In this document: positions 57,470 to 64,000 of the stretch, piece after piece | How positions within the stretch are numbered: position 1 is the stretch's first letter | Layout of the letters: every line of letters begins with the position of its first letter | Assembly (NCBI RefSeq): GCF_040760005.1 | Contig: NZ_CP099760.1 | Location: 2,227,501 to 2,291,500 of the forward strand | DNA length: 64,000 bases | Direction of reading: 5' to 3' | From: Pseudomonas sp. stari2 | Lineage (GTDB): Bacteria; Pseudomonadota; Gammaproteobacteria; Pseudomonadales; Pseudomonadaceae | The notes under the pieces: generated by a model | Told to the model about the DNA's origin: nothing | Databases searched by the model: none | Seen by the model: only the letters and a program-made list of their open reading frames with translations | Translations under genes and position numbers: made by a program

Positions 57470-57740
57470 ACGGCTGCTTAGGGTTTCGCCCTTACGGCGA
57501 CTCACTTTTTTGACAAACGCCTCAAAAAAGTAAGCAAAAAAAGGCTTGCTCCTACGTTCGGCCCGCTCGCTGAGGCTCGGGGTTCCTTCGCTCCGGGATT
57601 CATCCGGGGGGCATCGCCTACGGTTTGCTTCGCTGCACCTCCTCTCGATGTGTTTGGCTTCGCCAAACGGTCGCTGCGCTCCCACCCCCGGATAAATCCC
57701 TCCACTCAGCCTTCCGACGTCGCCCGTGGATCAAGATCAA
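57470..57740. repeat. Pseudomonas interspersed repeat block
   Basis: The stretch begins ACTCACTTTTTTGAC and runs through CGCCTCAAAAAAGTAAGC, CGGGATTCATCCGGGGGGCA, GGCTTCGCCAAACGG and CACCCCCGGATAAATCCC. It has internal inverted pieces, including TTTTTTGA/TCAAAAAA and CTTCG repeats. From general knowledge, blocks of this kind recur in P. fluorescens-type genomes between genes. Short open frames inside it are not supported as genes. Confidence 0.55.
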
Positions 57741-57965
57741 AAGCGGTACTCGAGCTAACGCTCATCGTTTTGAGTGGTGAGAAGCCATGCGGATTGCAGC
57801 AGGGAAGTATCTGCTTGTTTTCTGTGCGTAAACGTAATTCCGAAACGGCGTTTAAAGTACACGAACCGTTACGCCATAAGGGCTACAACACCTTGCGTCG
57901 TTGCCTACGCGTACGCCAGAATCCGCCGGCTTACGCGGCTATGGGGTGGGCTATATCGTTTCCCT
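57741..57965. other. AT-richer gap upstream of DUF6124 leader
   Basis: No gene is supported. It contains a CGAAACGGCGTTTAAAG and a run of TACGCGTACGCC-like pieces. It may hold the promoter of the downstream leader, but no -35/-10 pair stood out. Confidence 0.35.
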
Positions 57966-58190
57966 GTCACTGAAAAACAGTGATCGGGTTTGGTAGCCCG
58001 TCTGTAATAGCTGTATGGCAACACCGTATGCCGTCCCTTTTTGGGGCTCTGTTTTATGGTGGTCATGCGTGGGGCTCATTCGTGAGCGCCGGGTTCCTAT
58101 TGCAGCCGGTCTACCAACCCGCGTATGGCCGCCACCCATCGTTTGGTAGCGTGGGTGATGGCTCCTTGAAGTCTGCGATAGGAGTTACAT
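57966..58190 (+). promoter_or_regulatory. Structured leader of the DUF6124-type gene
   Basis: A small hairpin TCACTG/CAGTGA (57967-57983) precedes a closing stem, GGGTTTGGTAG (57986-57996) with CTACCAACCC (58111-58120), one T bulged. Inside it are GGCA/TGCC, CCC/GGG around TTTTT, and GCTCA-TTCG-TGAGC (58074-58087) with a perfect UUCG-type tetraloop. A further imperfect stem (GCCACCCA with TGGGTGATGGC) follows and leads to the TAGGAG ribosome site. A multi-branched RNA element is suggested; I know of no named family for it. Confidence 0.6.
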
Positions 58191-58192
58191 CT

Positions 58193-58552
58193 ATGTTCAA
58201 AACCACACCCAACCCACCAGAAACCGATCCAACCTCCAACGACCCCGCGCTCGAGTCCCAAAAGACAAAAGAAGCCGCCGACCGCGCACTCGACTTTTAT
58301 CTCGGCCCTGAAATCCCGAAGTACTTCCCACCCAAGGCCCGTCCGATCTACATGGTCGATCCCACGCTCGATGACGAAACGCTGCTCGTCGAAGCCAGCG
58401 AATCGCTGTCGTCAGCCAACGCCATGGCCGGCAATATCGCCAACTCGGTGAAAGGCCCGGAGCGCAAACCGCTGCTGGCGCTGCAGCAGCTGATCATGTT
58501 GAACGAGTTGCTGGTGAATCGGCTGCTGGACAAGCTGCGCTTGCCGCAGTAA
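58193..58552 (+). CDS. DUF6124 family small protein
   Basis: This 119-residue protein starts MFKTTPNPPETDPTS and contains KTKEAADRALDFYLGP, VEASESLSSANAMA and LLALQQLIMLNELLVNRLLD. This matches a family of small Pseudomonas proteins (DUF6124) of unknown function, often present in several copies per genome. No signal peptide or membrane helix is seen. TAGGAG lies nine bases before the start. A strongly folded leader precedes it and a terminator follows. No partner gene is adjacent. Confidence 0.82.
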   Translation: MFKTTPNPPETDPTSNDPALESQKTKEAADRALDFYLGPEIPKYFPPKARPIYMVDPTLDDETLLVEASESLSSANAMAGNIANSVKGPERKPLLALQQLIMLNELLVNRLLDKLRLPQ

Positions 58553-58576
58553 CGCCAGCTCTGACAGCGAGGTAGT

Positions 58577-58609
58577 TAAAAGCCCGGACGCTTACACGTT
58601 CCGGGCTTT
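58577..58609. terminator. DUF6124 gene terminator
   Basis: AAAGCCCGGA and TCCGGGCTTT pair around CGCTTACACGT. A- and T-rich ends on both sides allow use in both directions. It lies 24 bases after the stop. Confidence 0.88.
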
Positions 58610-58614
58610 CAACA

Positions 58615-58797
58615 TTACGAGATTGATCCTCCTCGATAATCGGGAAGCAGTCGGCCAGTGATAAAAAATTTATCGAATGCTTTCTGCCCATCACGTGCCG
58701 CTCGCCGCACATCAAGGAATGTCAGTTCACCCCGGACTTCCTTTCTCACAGGTTTGTCGGTCGTGACCGTCGGATTCTGCGTAGGTGATGTATCCAT
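58615..58797 (-). CDS. Possible small protein, unrecognised
   Basis: A 60-codon frame encodes a hydrophilic protein ending KFFITGRLLPDYRGG, with a central charged helix-like ELTFLDVRRAARDGQKAF. The composition looks protein-like, but there is no clear ribosome binding site and I know no relative. The frame ends right at the terminator at 58577-58609, which could serve it. It may be a real small gene or a chance frame. Confidence 0.35.
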   Translation of the reverse strand: MDTSPTQNPTVTTDKPVRKEVRGELTFLDVRRAARDGQKAFDKFFITGRLLPDYRGGSIS

Positions 58798-59057
58798 GCT
58801 GGCTAGCTCGTGTGAATAGGTTTGGACGACAAAGTAGAGCCGGGCTTCATTGCGTGCCAGTCAGTTGGGTCTGATTCGGTTGTAGGCACTGTCCGCGCTT
58901 ATCGAATGAGATTTTCGCCAGACGCTAGGGCCTCTTCGCGGGCAAGCCCCACAAGGATGGTGGTATTACGAGATCTTGTGGCCAATGCGAAACTCTATGG
59001 GAGTGGGCTTGCCCACGAAGAGGGCGGTGCTGGCCACATCCATTTCAGACAGGCAAT
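58798..59057. repeat. Non-coding gap with REP-type pair
   Basis: No gene is seen between the small frame and aer. CCTCTTCGCGGGCAAGCCCC (58931-58950) and GTGGGCTTGCCCACGAAGAGG (59004-59023) are inverted copies of a Pseudomonas REP family different from the one at 12041. CACAAG and CTTGTG pair in between. Confidence 0.65.
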
Positions 59058-59095
59058 AAAAAACCCGGAAGCTCTCACTATCCGGGTTTTTTGTA
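59058..59095. terminator. aer terminator
   Basis: AAAACCCGGA and TCCGGGTTTT form a stem around AGCTCTCACTA, ending 13 bases before the aer stop. Flanking A and T runs on both sides permit either direction. Confidence 0.88.
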
Positions 59096-59107
59096 TTGCC
59101 ATTCCAA

Positions 59108-60673
59108 TCAGCGGTTAAACCGCTCCACCAACGAATACTGCGTATTAGCCGTCTTCGTCAGCTCTTCACTCAGCAACGCCGAGTTATGCGCCTGTTCCGA
59201 GGTCTGGTCCGCCAGTTCCGAGATGTTGCTGATGTTGCGGCTGATTTCTTCAGCCACGGCACTTTGCTCTTCGGTCGCGGCGGCGATCTGGGTGGTCATG
59301 TCGGTGATGTTGGCCACCGCTTCGCTGATGCCGACCAGGGCCTGATCCGCTTCCAGAACCCGTGCCACACCTTCTTCCGCCTGGCGATGGCCGGCTTCCA
59401 TGGTTTGTACGGCGCTGGATGCAGTCTGTTGCAGCTTGGCGATCAGGGCATGGATCTGGCCGGTGGATTCGCTGGTGCGTTGCGCCAGTTGGCGGACTTC
59501 GTCGGCGACTACGGCAAAACCACGGCCCATTTCGCCGGCACGCGCTGCTTCAATCGCAGCGTTGAGTGCGAGCAGGTTGGTCTGGTCGGCGATGCCTTTG
59601 ATCACGTCGACCACGCCGCCGATTTCGTCGCTGTCCTTGGCCAGTTGGGTGACGGTCAGGCCGGTTTCGCCGACGACGACCGACAGGCGCTGGATGGCTT
59701 CGCGGGTTTCCCCGGCGATGTCGCGGCCGCGACCGGTCAGGCGGTTGGCTTCCTGGGTGGCATCGGCGGTGCGTTGAACGTGGCTCGCCACTTCTTGCGT
59801 TGTGGCGGCCATCTGGTTGACGGCGGTGGCGACCTGTTCGGTTTCCACGCGCTGACGTTCCAGACCGCTGGAGCTGTTGTGCGCCAGGGCGTCGGACTGC
59901 TTGGCCTGATCGGTCAGGTGCTCGGCGGTGTCCTGCAGACGGGTCAGGCAGGTTTTCAGGCGGGCTTCCTGGCTGAGGATCGACATTTCCAGACGCGCCT
60001 GGGCGCCACGGCTGTCGGTGTACATCTGCGCGATCAACGGGTCGGACGTGGTCTGCTCGGCCAGACGCAGCAGGCGCTTGAGCCCGCGTTGTTGCCATTG
60101 CAGGCCCAGCAGGCCCAGCGGCACCGACAGACCGGCAGCGAGGGCGAAGCCCCACTGCGAGTTCAGGGTGGCGCCGATCATGAAGCTCAACTGGCTGACC
60201 AGAATGAACGGCAGCCAGTCCTGCACGATCGGCAGCCATTTGTCGCTCGAAGGAATCGCCGACTTGCCCTGGTTGATGCGTTGGTAGAGCGCTTCGGCAC
60301 GACGGATCTGTTCGGCGGTGGGTTTGACCCGCACCGACTCGTAACCGACCACCTGATTGCCATCGAACACCGGCGTTACATAGGCGTTCACCCAATAATG
60401 ATCACCGGTCTTGCAGCGATTCTTGACAATGCCCATCCATGGCAAGCCTTGTTTCAGTGTGCCCCACATGTGCGCAAACACCGCAGCCGGGACGTCGGGG
60501 TGACGAACCAGGTTGTGCGGCGCACGGATCAGTTCCTCACGCGAAAACCCGCTGATTTCGACGAAAGCGTCGTTGCAGTAGGTGATCACGCCCTTGGCGT
60601 CGGTTGTGGAAATCAACCGTTGCTGAGCCGGGAAAGTCCGTTCGCGTTGTGTAATGGGCTGGTTATTACGCAT
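59108..60673 (-). CDS. aer: Aerotaxis receptor Aer (PAS chemoreceptor)
   Basis: This 521-residue chemoreceptor has an N-terminal PAS domain (about 15-120, with [20 protein letters not shown] and [14 protein letters not shown]) that in Aer binds FAD. A hydrophobic hairpin (about 150-195) anchors it in the membrane. The C-terminal signalling domain carries the conserved tip (about 370-400, [16 protein letters not shown]). It senses redox changes and steers cells to oxygen. Length and order beside cco2 match P. aeruginosa Aer. Confidence 0.93.
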   Translation of the reverse strand: MRNNQPITQRERTFPAQQRLISTTDAKGVITYCNDAFVEISGFSREELIRAPHNLVRHPDVPAAVFAHMWGTLKQGLPWMGIVKNRCKTGDHYWVNAYVTPVFDGNQVVGYESVRVKPTAEQIRRAEALYQRINQGKSAIPSSDKWLPIVQDWLPFILVSQLSFMIGATLNSQWGFALAAGLSVPLGLLGLQWQQRGLKRLLRLAEQTTSDPLIAQMYTDSRGAQARLEMSILSQEARLKTCLTRLQDTAEHLTDQAKQSDALAHNSSSGLERQRVETEQVATAVNQMAATTQEVASHVQRTADATQEANRLTGRGRDIAGETREAIQRLSVVVGETGLTVTQLAKDSDEIGGVVDVIKGIADQTNLLALNAAIEAARAGEMGRGFAVVADEVRQLAQRTSESTGQIHALIAKLQQTASSAVQTMEAGHRQAEEGVARVLEADQALVGISEAVANITDMTTQIAAATEEQSAVAEEISRNISNISELADQTSEQAHNSALLSEELTKTANTQYSLVERFNR

Positions 60674-60775
60674 GGTTTTTCAATCCGCAAGGCTTTGAAA
60701 GGTTGTCGGCGGGGTCGGCGATTTGTTGAAGTTTTTTTTCATTTATCAGTACGGCGTCGCAAAACGGCCCTTGCT

Positions 60776-61567
60776 TCAACCCGCGAGCATCGGATAGGTG
60801 AACAGGCCGAAATGCAGCAGGTTCAGACCAAAGTGCGTGGCGATCGCGGCAGCAAGCCCGCCAAATCGGTAGGCCAGACCATAGCCGAGCCCCGCCAGAC
60901 CTGCCAGCAACACCCATTGCCAGCCGGCGCCCACATGCACCAGACCGAACAGCAGGGACGCGAGCAGCAGCGCGAGGTTTTCGCCGTAAGGCAGGTGTTT
61001 GAAACGCCGGCTGAGGCCGCCCTGTATATAGCCACGAAACAGCGCTTCTTCGACCAGCGTCACCAGCAGCAGATTGTTCAGCACCCACAGCCACGCTTGG
61101 TCGGGCCATTTCGGCGCCCAGGTGATCATGCCCAGCAACACCGCGCCGCCCAACGCCAGAATCACGCTCAACGTCAGTGCCAGTGCGGTGGCGTACACGG
61201 TCAGGCGCAACGAGCGCCGCGCAACAATCCATGGGCAGACCAGCAACAGCCAGAAGCCAATCAGTGGTTTGTCGAGATTCAGGTACATCGAGAACGGCAC
61301 GGCGTTGTCGGTGAAGCGTTGCGCCGGGATGGCCCGGCCGTTATAGAAGCCCGGCAGCCAGTGCATGGCCAACGCCACGGCCAGCACGATAAACAGGCCA
61401 TGGCCGAGATAACGCCCGACCGGCACGGTTTGCTGGCGCACGGCGTAACCGGCGAAAACCAGCAGTGCAATGGAGATCAGCGCCAGCCAGCCGAGCTGGC
61501 CGAAACTCAGCGCCAATCCGTAACCAAGGCTGAGAAGCCCGAGATAGAGCCATGGCAGAGCTGTCAT
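60776..61567 (-). CDS. CPBP family intramembrane metalloprotease
   Basis: This 263-residue membrane protein has about seven helices and the CPBP/Abi motifs: EEALFRG (EExxxR) and FGLVHVGAGW, with HFGLNLLHFG near the end. Members cut other membrane proteins or bacteriocin-related peptides. Substrate here is unknown. It stands alone between aer and inhA. Confidence 0.88.
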   Translation of the reverse strand: MTALPWLYLGLLSLGYGLALSFGQLGWLALISIALLVFAGYAVRQQTVPVGRYLGHGLFIVLAVALAMHWLPGFYNGRAIPAQRFTDNAVPFSMYLNLDKPLIGFWLLLVCPWIVARRSLRLTVYATALALTLSVILALGGAVLLGMITWAPKWPDQAWLWVLNNLLLVTLVEEALFRGYIQGGLSRRFKHLPYGENLALLLASLLFGLVHVGAGWQWVLLAGLAGLGYGLAYRFGGLAAAIATHFGLNLLHFGLFTYPMLAG

Positions 61568-61657
61568 GGAAAGTCCTTGTGCACGATTTGTGGACAGGCT
61601 TTCTACACGGGTGGGGGCGAGGGGACAAGTGAAGGTGTAGGGGAAAACCGGGACGCG

Positions 61658-61685
61658 GGCCCTGTGGGTTGATCCCCACAGGGCC
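61658..61685. other. Hairpin after inhA
   Basis: GGCCCTGTGGG and CCCCACAGGGCC pair around TTGAT. No T-run follows on either strand, so it is a stable 3' hairpin rather than a clear intrinsic terminator. Confidence 0.6.
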
Positions 61686-61700
61686 TGTGCTGCGCACGAA

Positions 61701-62387
61701 TCAGCGCAGATTGAGCTTCGCCGCCGCGCGCTCGGTGATTTCCCGGCGCAGTTTCAGCGAAGGCGCCGCACGCTTGCGCGCCTCATCGACAATCCCGCTC
61801 GGCGCAGTGTCCGGGCTGCCCGAATCAAACGGCGGCGCCGGCGCATATTCCAGCTGCAACTGCACCAATTGCGCCGTATCGACGCCGACCAGTTCCTGCG
61901 CCAGGGTCAGGGCAAAATCGATCCCGGCGGTGATACCGCCCCCGGTAAGCAGATTGCCGTCACGCACCACCCGATCCTTCACCGCAATTGCGCCCAGTGT
62001 TGGCAGCAGATCGTGATAAGCCCAATGCGTGGTCGCGCGCTTGCCTCGCAGCAGGCCCGCCGCGCCGAGCACCAGCGAACCGGTGCACACCGACGTCACG
62101 TAACGCGCCTGCGCGGCTTGCGCCTTGATGAACGCCAGCGTCTGCTCATCTTCCATCAACGCCCCGACCCCGGCGCCGCCGGGAACGCAGATCACGTCCA
62201 GATCCGGGCAGTCCTCGAAGGTGGTGGTCGGTTTCAGCAGCAGCCCGGTGCTGGAAGTCACCGGCACCAGATCCTTCCAGACCAGATGCACCTGCACGTC
62301 CGGCAGCGAGGCCAGCACGTCATACGGGCCGGTCAGGTCGAGTTGCTGCACCTGGGGAAACAACAGAAAACCGATCTGCAACGCCAT
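61701..62387 (-). CDS. inhA: Isonitrile hydratase (DJ-1/PfpI superfamily)
   Basis: This 228-residue enzyme closely follows the known P. putida isonitrile hydratase in length and sequence (ALQIGFLLFP, VTSVCTGSLVLGAAG, ATTHWAYHDLL, GGGITAGIDFAL). The nucleophile is the cysteine in SVCTG. It hydrates isonitriles to N-substituted formamides. The start MALQIGF at 62387 matches. It is divergent from a GlxA-type regulator with the same DJ-1 fold, sharing an 89-base promoter region. Confidence 0.93.
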   Translation of the reverse strand: MALQIGFLLFPQVQQLDLTGPYDVLASLPDVQVHLVWKDLVPVTSSTGLLLKPTTTFEDCPDLDVICVPGGAGVGALMEDEQTLAFIKAQAAQARYVTSVCTGSLVLGAAGLLRGKRATTHWAYHDLLPTLGAIAVKDRVVRDGNLLTGGGITAGIDFALTLAQELVGVDTAQLVQLQLEYAPAPPFDSGSPDTAPSGIVDEARKRAAPSLKLRREITERAAAKLNLR

Positions 62388-62439
62388 GATTCTTCTCCGT
62401 GAAAGGGGGGTAGACGGCTTCACTGTAGGCGCGTAGGTT

Positions 62440-62476
62440 TTGGCGCATACGCCAATCAGCCCTCGAATTACGCCAA
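62440..62476. promoter_or_regulatory. Operator between inhA and its regulator
   Basis: TTGGCG-CATA-CGCCAA (62440-62455) is a perfect 16-base dyad. A third half-site, CGCCAA (62471-62476), touches the regulator start codon 21 bases further on. The arrangement suits AraC-type binding and autoregulation. Confidence 0.7.
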
Positions 62477-63460
62477 ATGCCGAAAACCATCCACGTACTC
62501 GCGTTCGCCAATGTGCAATTGCTCGATGTCACCGGGCCGTTGCAGGTATTCGCCTCGGCCAACGACATTGCCCGCCAGCAGGGTTTGCCTGCGCCCTACG
62601 CGCCAACGGTCATCGCCAGTGGCGGCGGGGTGGTGAACTCTTCGGCACGGTTGGCGATGCTGGTCGAACCGCTGCCGGAACAGGCCAGCGATACCCTGAT
62701 CATCGCCGGAGGCTGGGGCGTGTATGCAGCCTCTGAGGATGTCAAGTTGGTGAGTTGGGTGCGTGAACACGCCAACGGATGCCGGCGCGTGGCCTCGGTC
62801 TGCACCGGCGCATTTCTGCTGGCGGCCAGCGGCTGGCTCGACGGCCGCCGGGTCGTCACCCACTGGACCCGCTGCGAGCAACTGGCACAGAAACACCCGC
62901 GCTTGCAGGTCGAGCCCAATCCGATCTTCATCAATGACGGCCCGGTCTGGACCTCGGCGGGCGTCACCGCCGGCATCGACCTGGCGCTGGCCATGGTCGA
63001 AGACGACCTCGGTCGCGACATGGCCCTGGACGTCGCCCGGCAACTGGTGGTGTTCCTCAAGCGCCCGGGCGGGCAGTCGCAATTCAGCGTGACGCTGTCA
63101 CTGCAAAAACAGGGCAACCGCTTCGACGACCTGCACGCGTGGATCGCCGAACACCTGACCTGCGATCTGGGCATCCCGACCCTCGCCGAACAGGCCGGTA
63201 TGAGCGAACGCAGTTTCGTGCGCCACTACCGCGCCGACACCGGCCAGACCCCGGCCCGCGCCATTGAACTGATCCGCGTCGAAACCGCCCGCCGGTTGCT
63301 GAGCGATACGGGTTTGCCGATCAAACGGGTCGCGGCCAATTGTGGATTTGGCAGTGAAGAAACCCTGAGACGCAGTTTCCTGCGGGCCATGGGCGTGACG
63401 CCGCAGGCGTATCGGGAGCGGTTTTCGGTCAGCGCCGGAGCAGATCCAGTAATGCCTTGA
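62477..63460 (+). CDS. GlxA-type AraC regulator with DJ-1 sensor domain
   Basis: This 327-residue protein has an N-terminal DJ-1/PfpI-like domain (1-190, with LLDVTGPLQVFASA and SVCTGAFLLAASG) and a C-terminal AraC helix-turn-helix pair (about 215-315, GIPTLAEQAGMSERSF and IKRVAANCGFGSEETL). The sensor is homologous to the enzyme encoded divergently, including SVCTG. It likely regulates inhA and itself through the dyad between them. No catalytic role is expected. Confidence 0.93.
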   Translation: MPKTIHVLAFANVQLLDVTGPLQVFASANDIARQQGLPAPYAPTVIASGGGVVNSSARLAMLVEPLPEQASDTLIIAGGWGVYAASEDVKLVSWVREHANGCRRVASVCTGAFLLAASGWLDGRRVVTHWTRCEQLAQKHPRLQVEPNPIFINDGPVWTSAGVTAGIDLALAMVEDDLGRDMALDVARQLVVFLKRPGGQSQFSVTLSLQKQGNRFDDLHAWIAEHLTCDLGIPTLAEQAGMSERSFVRHYRADTGQTPARAIELIRVETARRLLSDTGLPIKRVAANCGFGSEETLRRSFLRAMGVTPQAYRERFSVSAGADPVMP

Positions 63461-64000
63461 GCGTTTCGACCGGCGCTTCCTCGGGAATGTTATGCCCGAC
63501 ACCGGCCAGCACCCGCCGCTCGTAAATCCCGGTGAAGTGGTGCGCATCTTCATCGTCTTCCGGCGCCGGGCCAACCCCATCATCGGCACCGCATAGCGAA
63601 ATCGTCGGAACACCGATCGCCGGTTGTTTTTCCAGCGCCTGCTCCATCCACTCCAGCGCCGGATGGCCCGGCGCATACATGAAGCGATGGCGATAAGAGT
63701 GAATCACCACGTCAACAAAATCCGGGTTGTCGAACGCCGGTGCGCTCAGAGGAAAACGCTCGGCGTTCCGAAGCCAGGTCGGTGACCACAACTGCCACAG
63801 CAACTCGCACAGCGCCCGTCGATTCTGCGTAAGCCCTTCAACGCCACGGGGCGTGTGGAAGTAATACTGATACCAGAAGCGATGCTCGGTCTCGGGATCC
63901 AGCGGATGGATCGAATGCGGAATGTCTTGCAGGTTGTAGCCATCGCCCGTCACCAACCCGCGCACACGCTCGGGAAACAGCGCCGCCACAATGCACGCCG
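63429..64000 (-). CDS. Alpha/beta hydrolase, partial
   Basis: The C-terminal 190 residues or so of an alpha/beta hydrolase; the N-terminal part lies outside the window. The frame stays open to the edge. Visible are VPTISLCGADDGVG (acid region) and VLAGVGHNIPEE with the catalytic histidine. It ends inside the 3' end of the regulator gene (32-base convergent overlap). Substrate is unknown. Confidence 0.85.
   Translation of the reverse strand, partial: ACIVAALFPERVRGLVTGDGYNLQDIPHSIHPLDPETEHRFWYQYYFHTPRGVEGLTQNRRALCELLWQLWSPTWLRNAERFPLSAPAFDNPDFVDVVIHSYRHRFMYAPGHPALEWMEQALEKQPAIGVPTISLCGADDGVGPAPEDDEDAHHFTGIYERRVLAGVGHNIPEEAPVETLKALLDLLRR

Noticed and set aside
57501..57973. Several short frames in the repeat block
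   Set aside because: They follow the repeat sequence on both strands and have no ribosome sites; such frames are commonly mis-annotated in this repeat family.
59096..61672. 858-codon open frame opposite aer and the CPBP protease
   Set aside because: It spans two real minus-strand genes and their gap; its glutamine- and arginine-rich product is typical of an antisense frame.

Overview
The window is a high-GC chromosomal segment of a Pseudomonas, most likely the P. fluorescens group. This rests on protein families and gene order: pyrD-rmf-rlmL, smc-zipA-ligA, dnaX-ybaB-recR, and anr-hemN-ccoSIHG followed by two cco operons and aer. The intergenic repeats are also of Pseudomonas type. No rRNA, tRNA, CRISPR array, insertion sequence or prophage was found; the one stable RNA gene recognised is the SRP RNA (4.5S).

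Layout. 0.2-5.1 kb (minus): nitrate-assimilation regulation and uptake (nasS, nasT, a NarK/NasA transporter, a phosphatase-kinase fusion), with a NasT antitermination leader between nasT and the transporter. 5.3-12 kb: pyrD, rmf with a structured leader, rlmL and a CHASE-like/PAS/GGDEF diguanylate cyclase. 12-16.4 kb: dacB, yggL, a BenE transporter and a divergent GntR regulator. 16.5-23.6 kb: purine catabolism (xdhA-xdhB-xdhC-guaD) with a divergent GntR gene that sits 2 bases upstream of smc. 23.6-30.6 kb: smc, zipA, ligA. 30.7-35.1 kb: a more accessory stretch with a zinc-ribbon metallopeptidase, ffs, a lone UvrD-like helicase and a periplasmic binding protein. 35.2-41.4 kb: dnaX, ybaB, an NADP-dependent oxidoreductase, recR, an acyl-CoA dehydrogenase and apt.

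41.4-56.7 kb is an oxygen-response block, all on the minus strand: anr, hemN, a TauE/SafE-like membrane protein, ccoS-I-H-G for oxidase assembly, then two complete cbb3 oxidase operons. Anr-type boxes precede hemN, ccoG and ccoN2; the ccoN2 box lies inside the start of the divergent neighbour. 56.7-59.1 kb is accessory: a hydrolase with unusual codon use, a repeat block, and a small DUF6124-type gene behind a strongly structured leader. 59.1-64 kb: Aer aerotaxis receptor, CPBP membrane protease, isonitrile hydratase, a divergent GlxA/AraC regulator sharing a perfect palindrome with it, and a hydrolase cut by the window end.

Strongest leads: the NasT leader, the rmf leader RNA, the DUF6124 leader, the isolated helicase beside ffs, the inhA/regulator operator, and the tandem operators between xdhA and gntR-smc.
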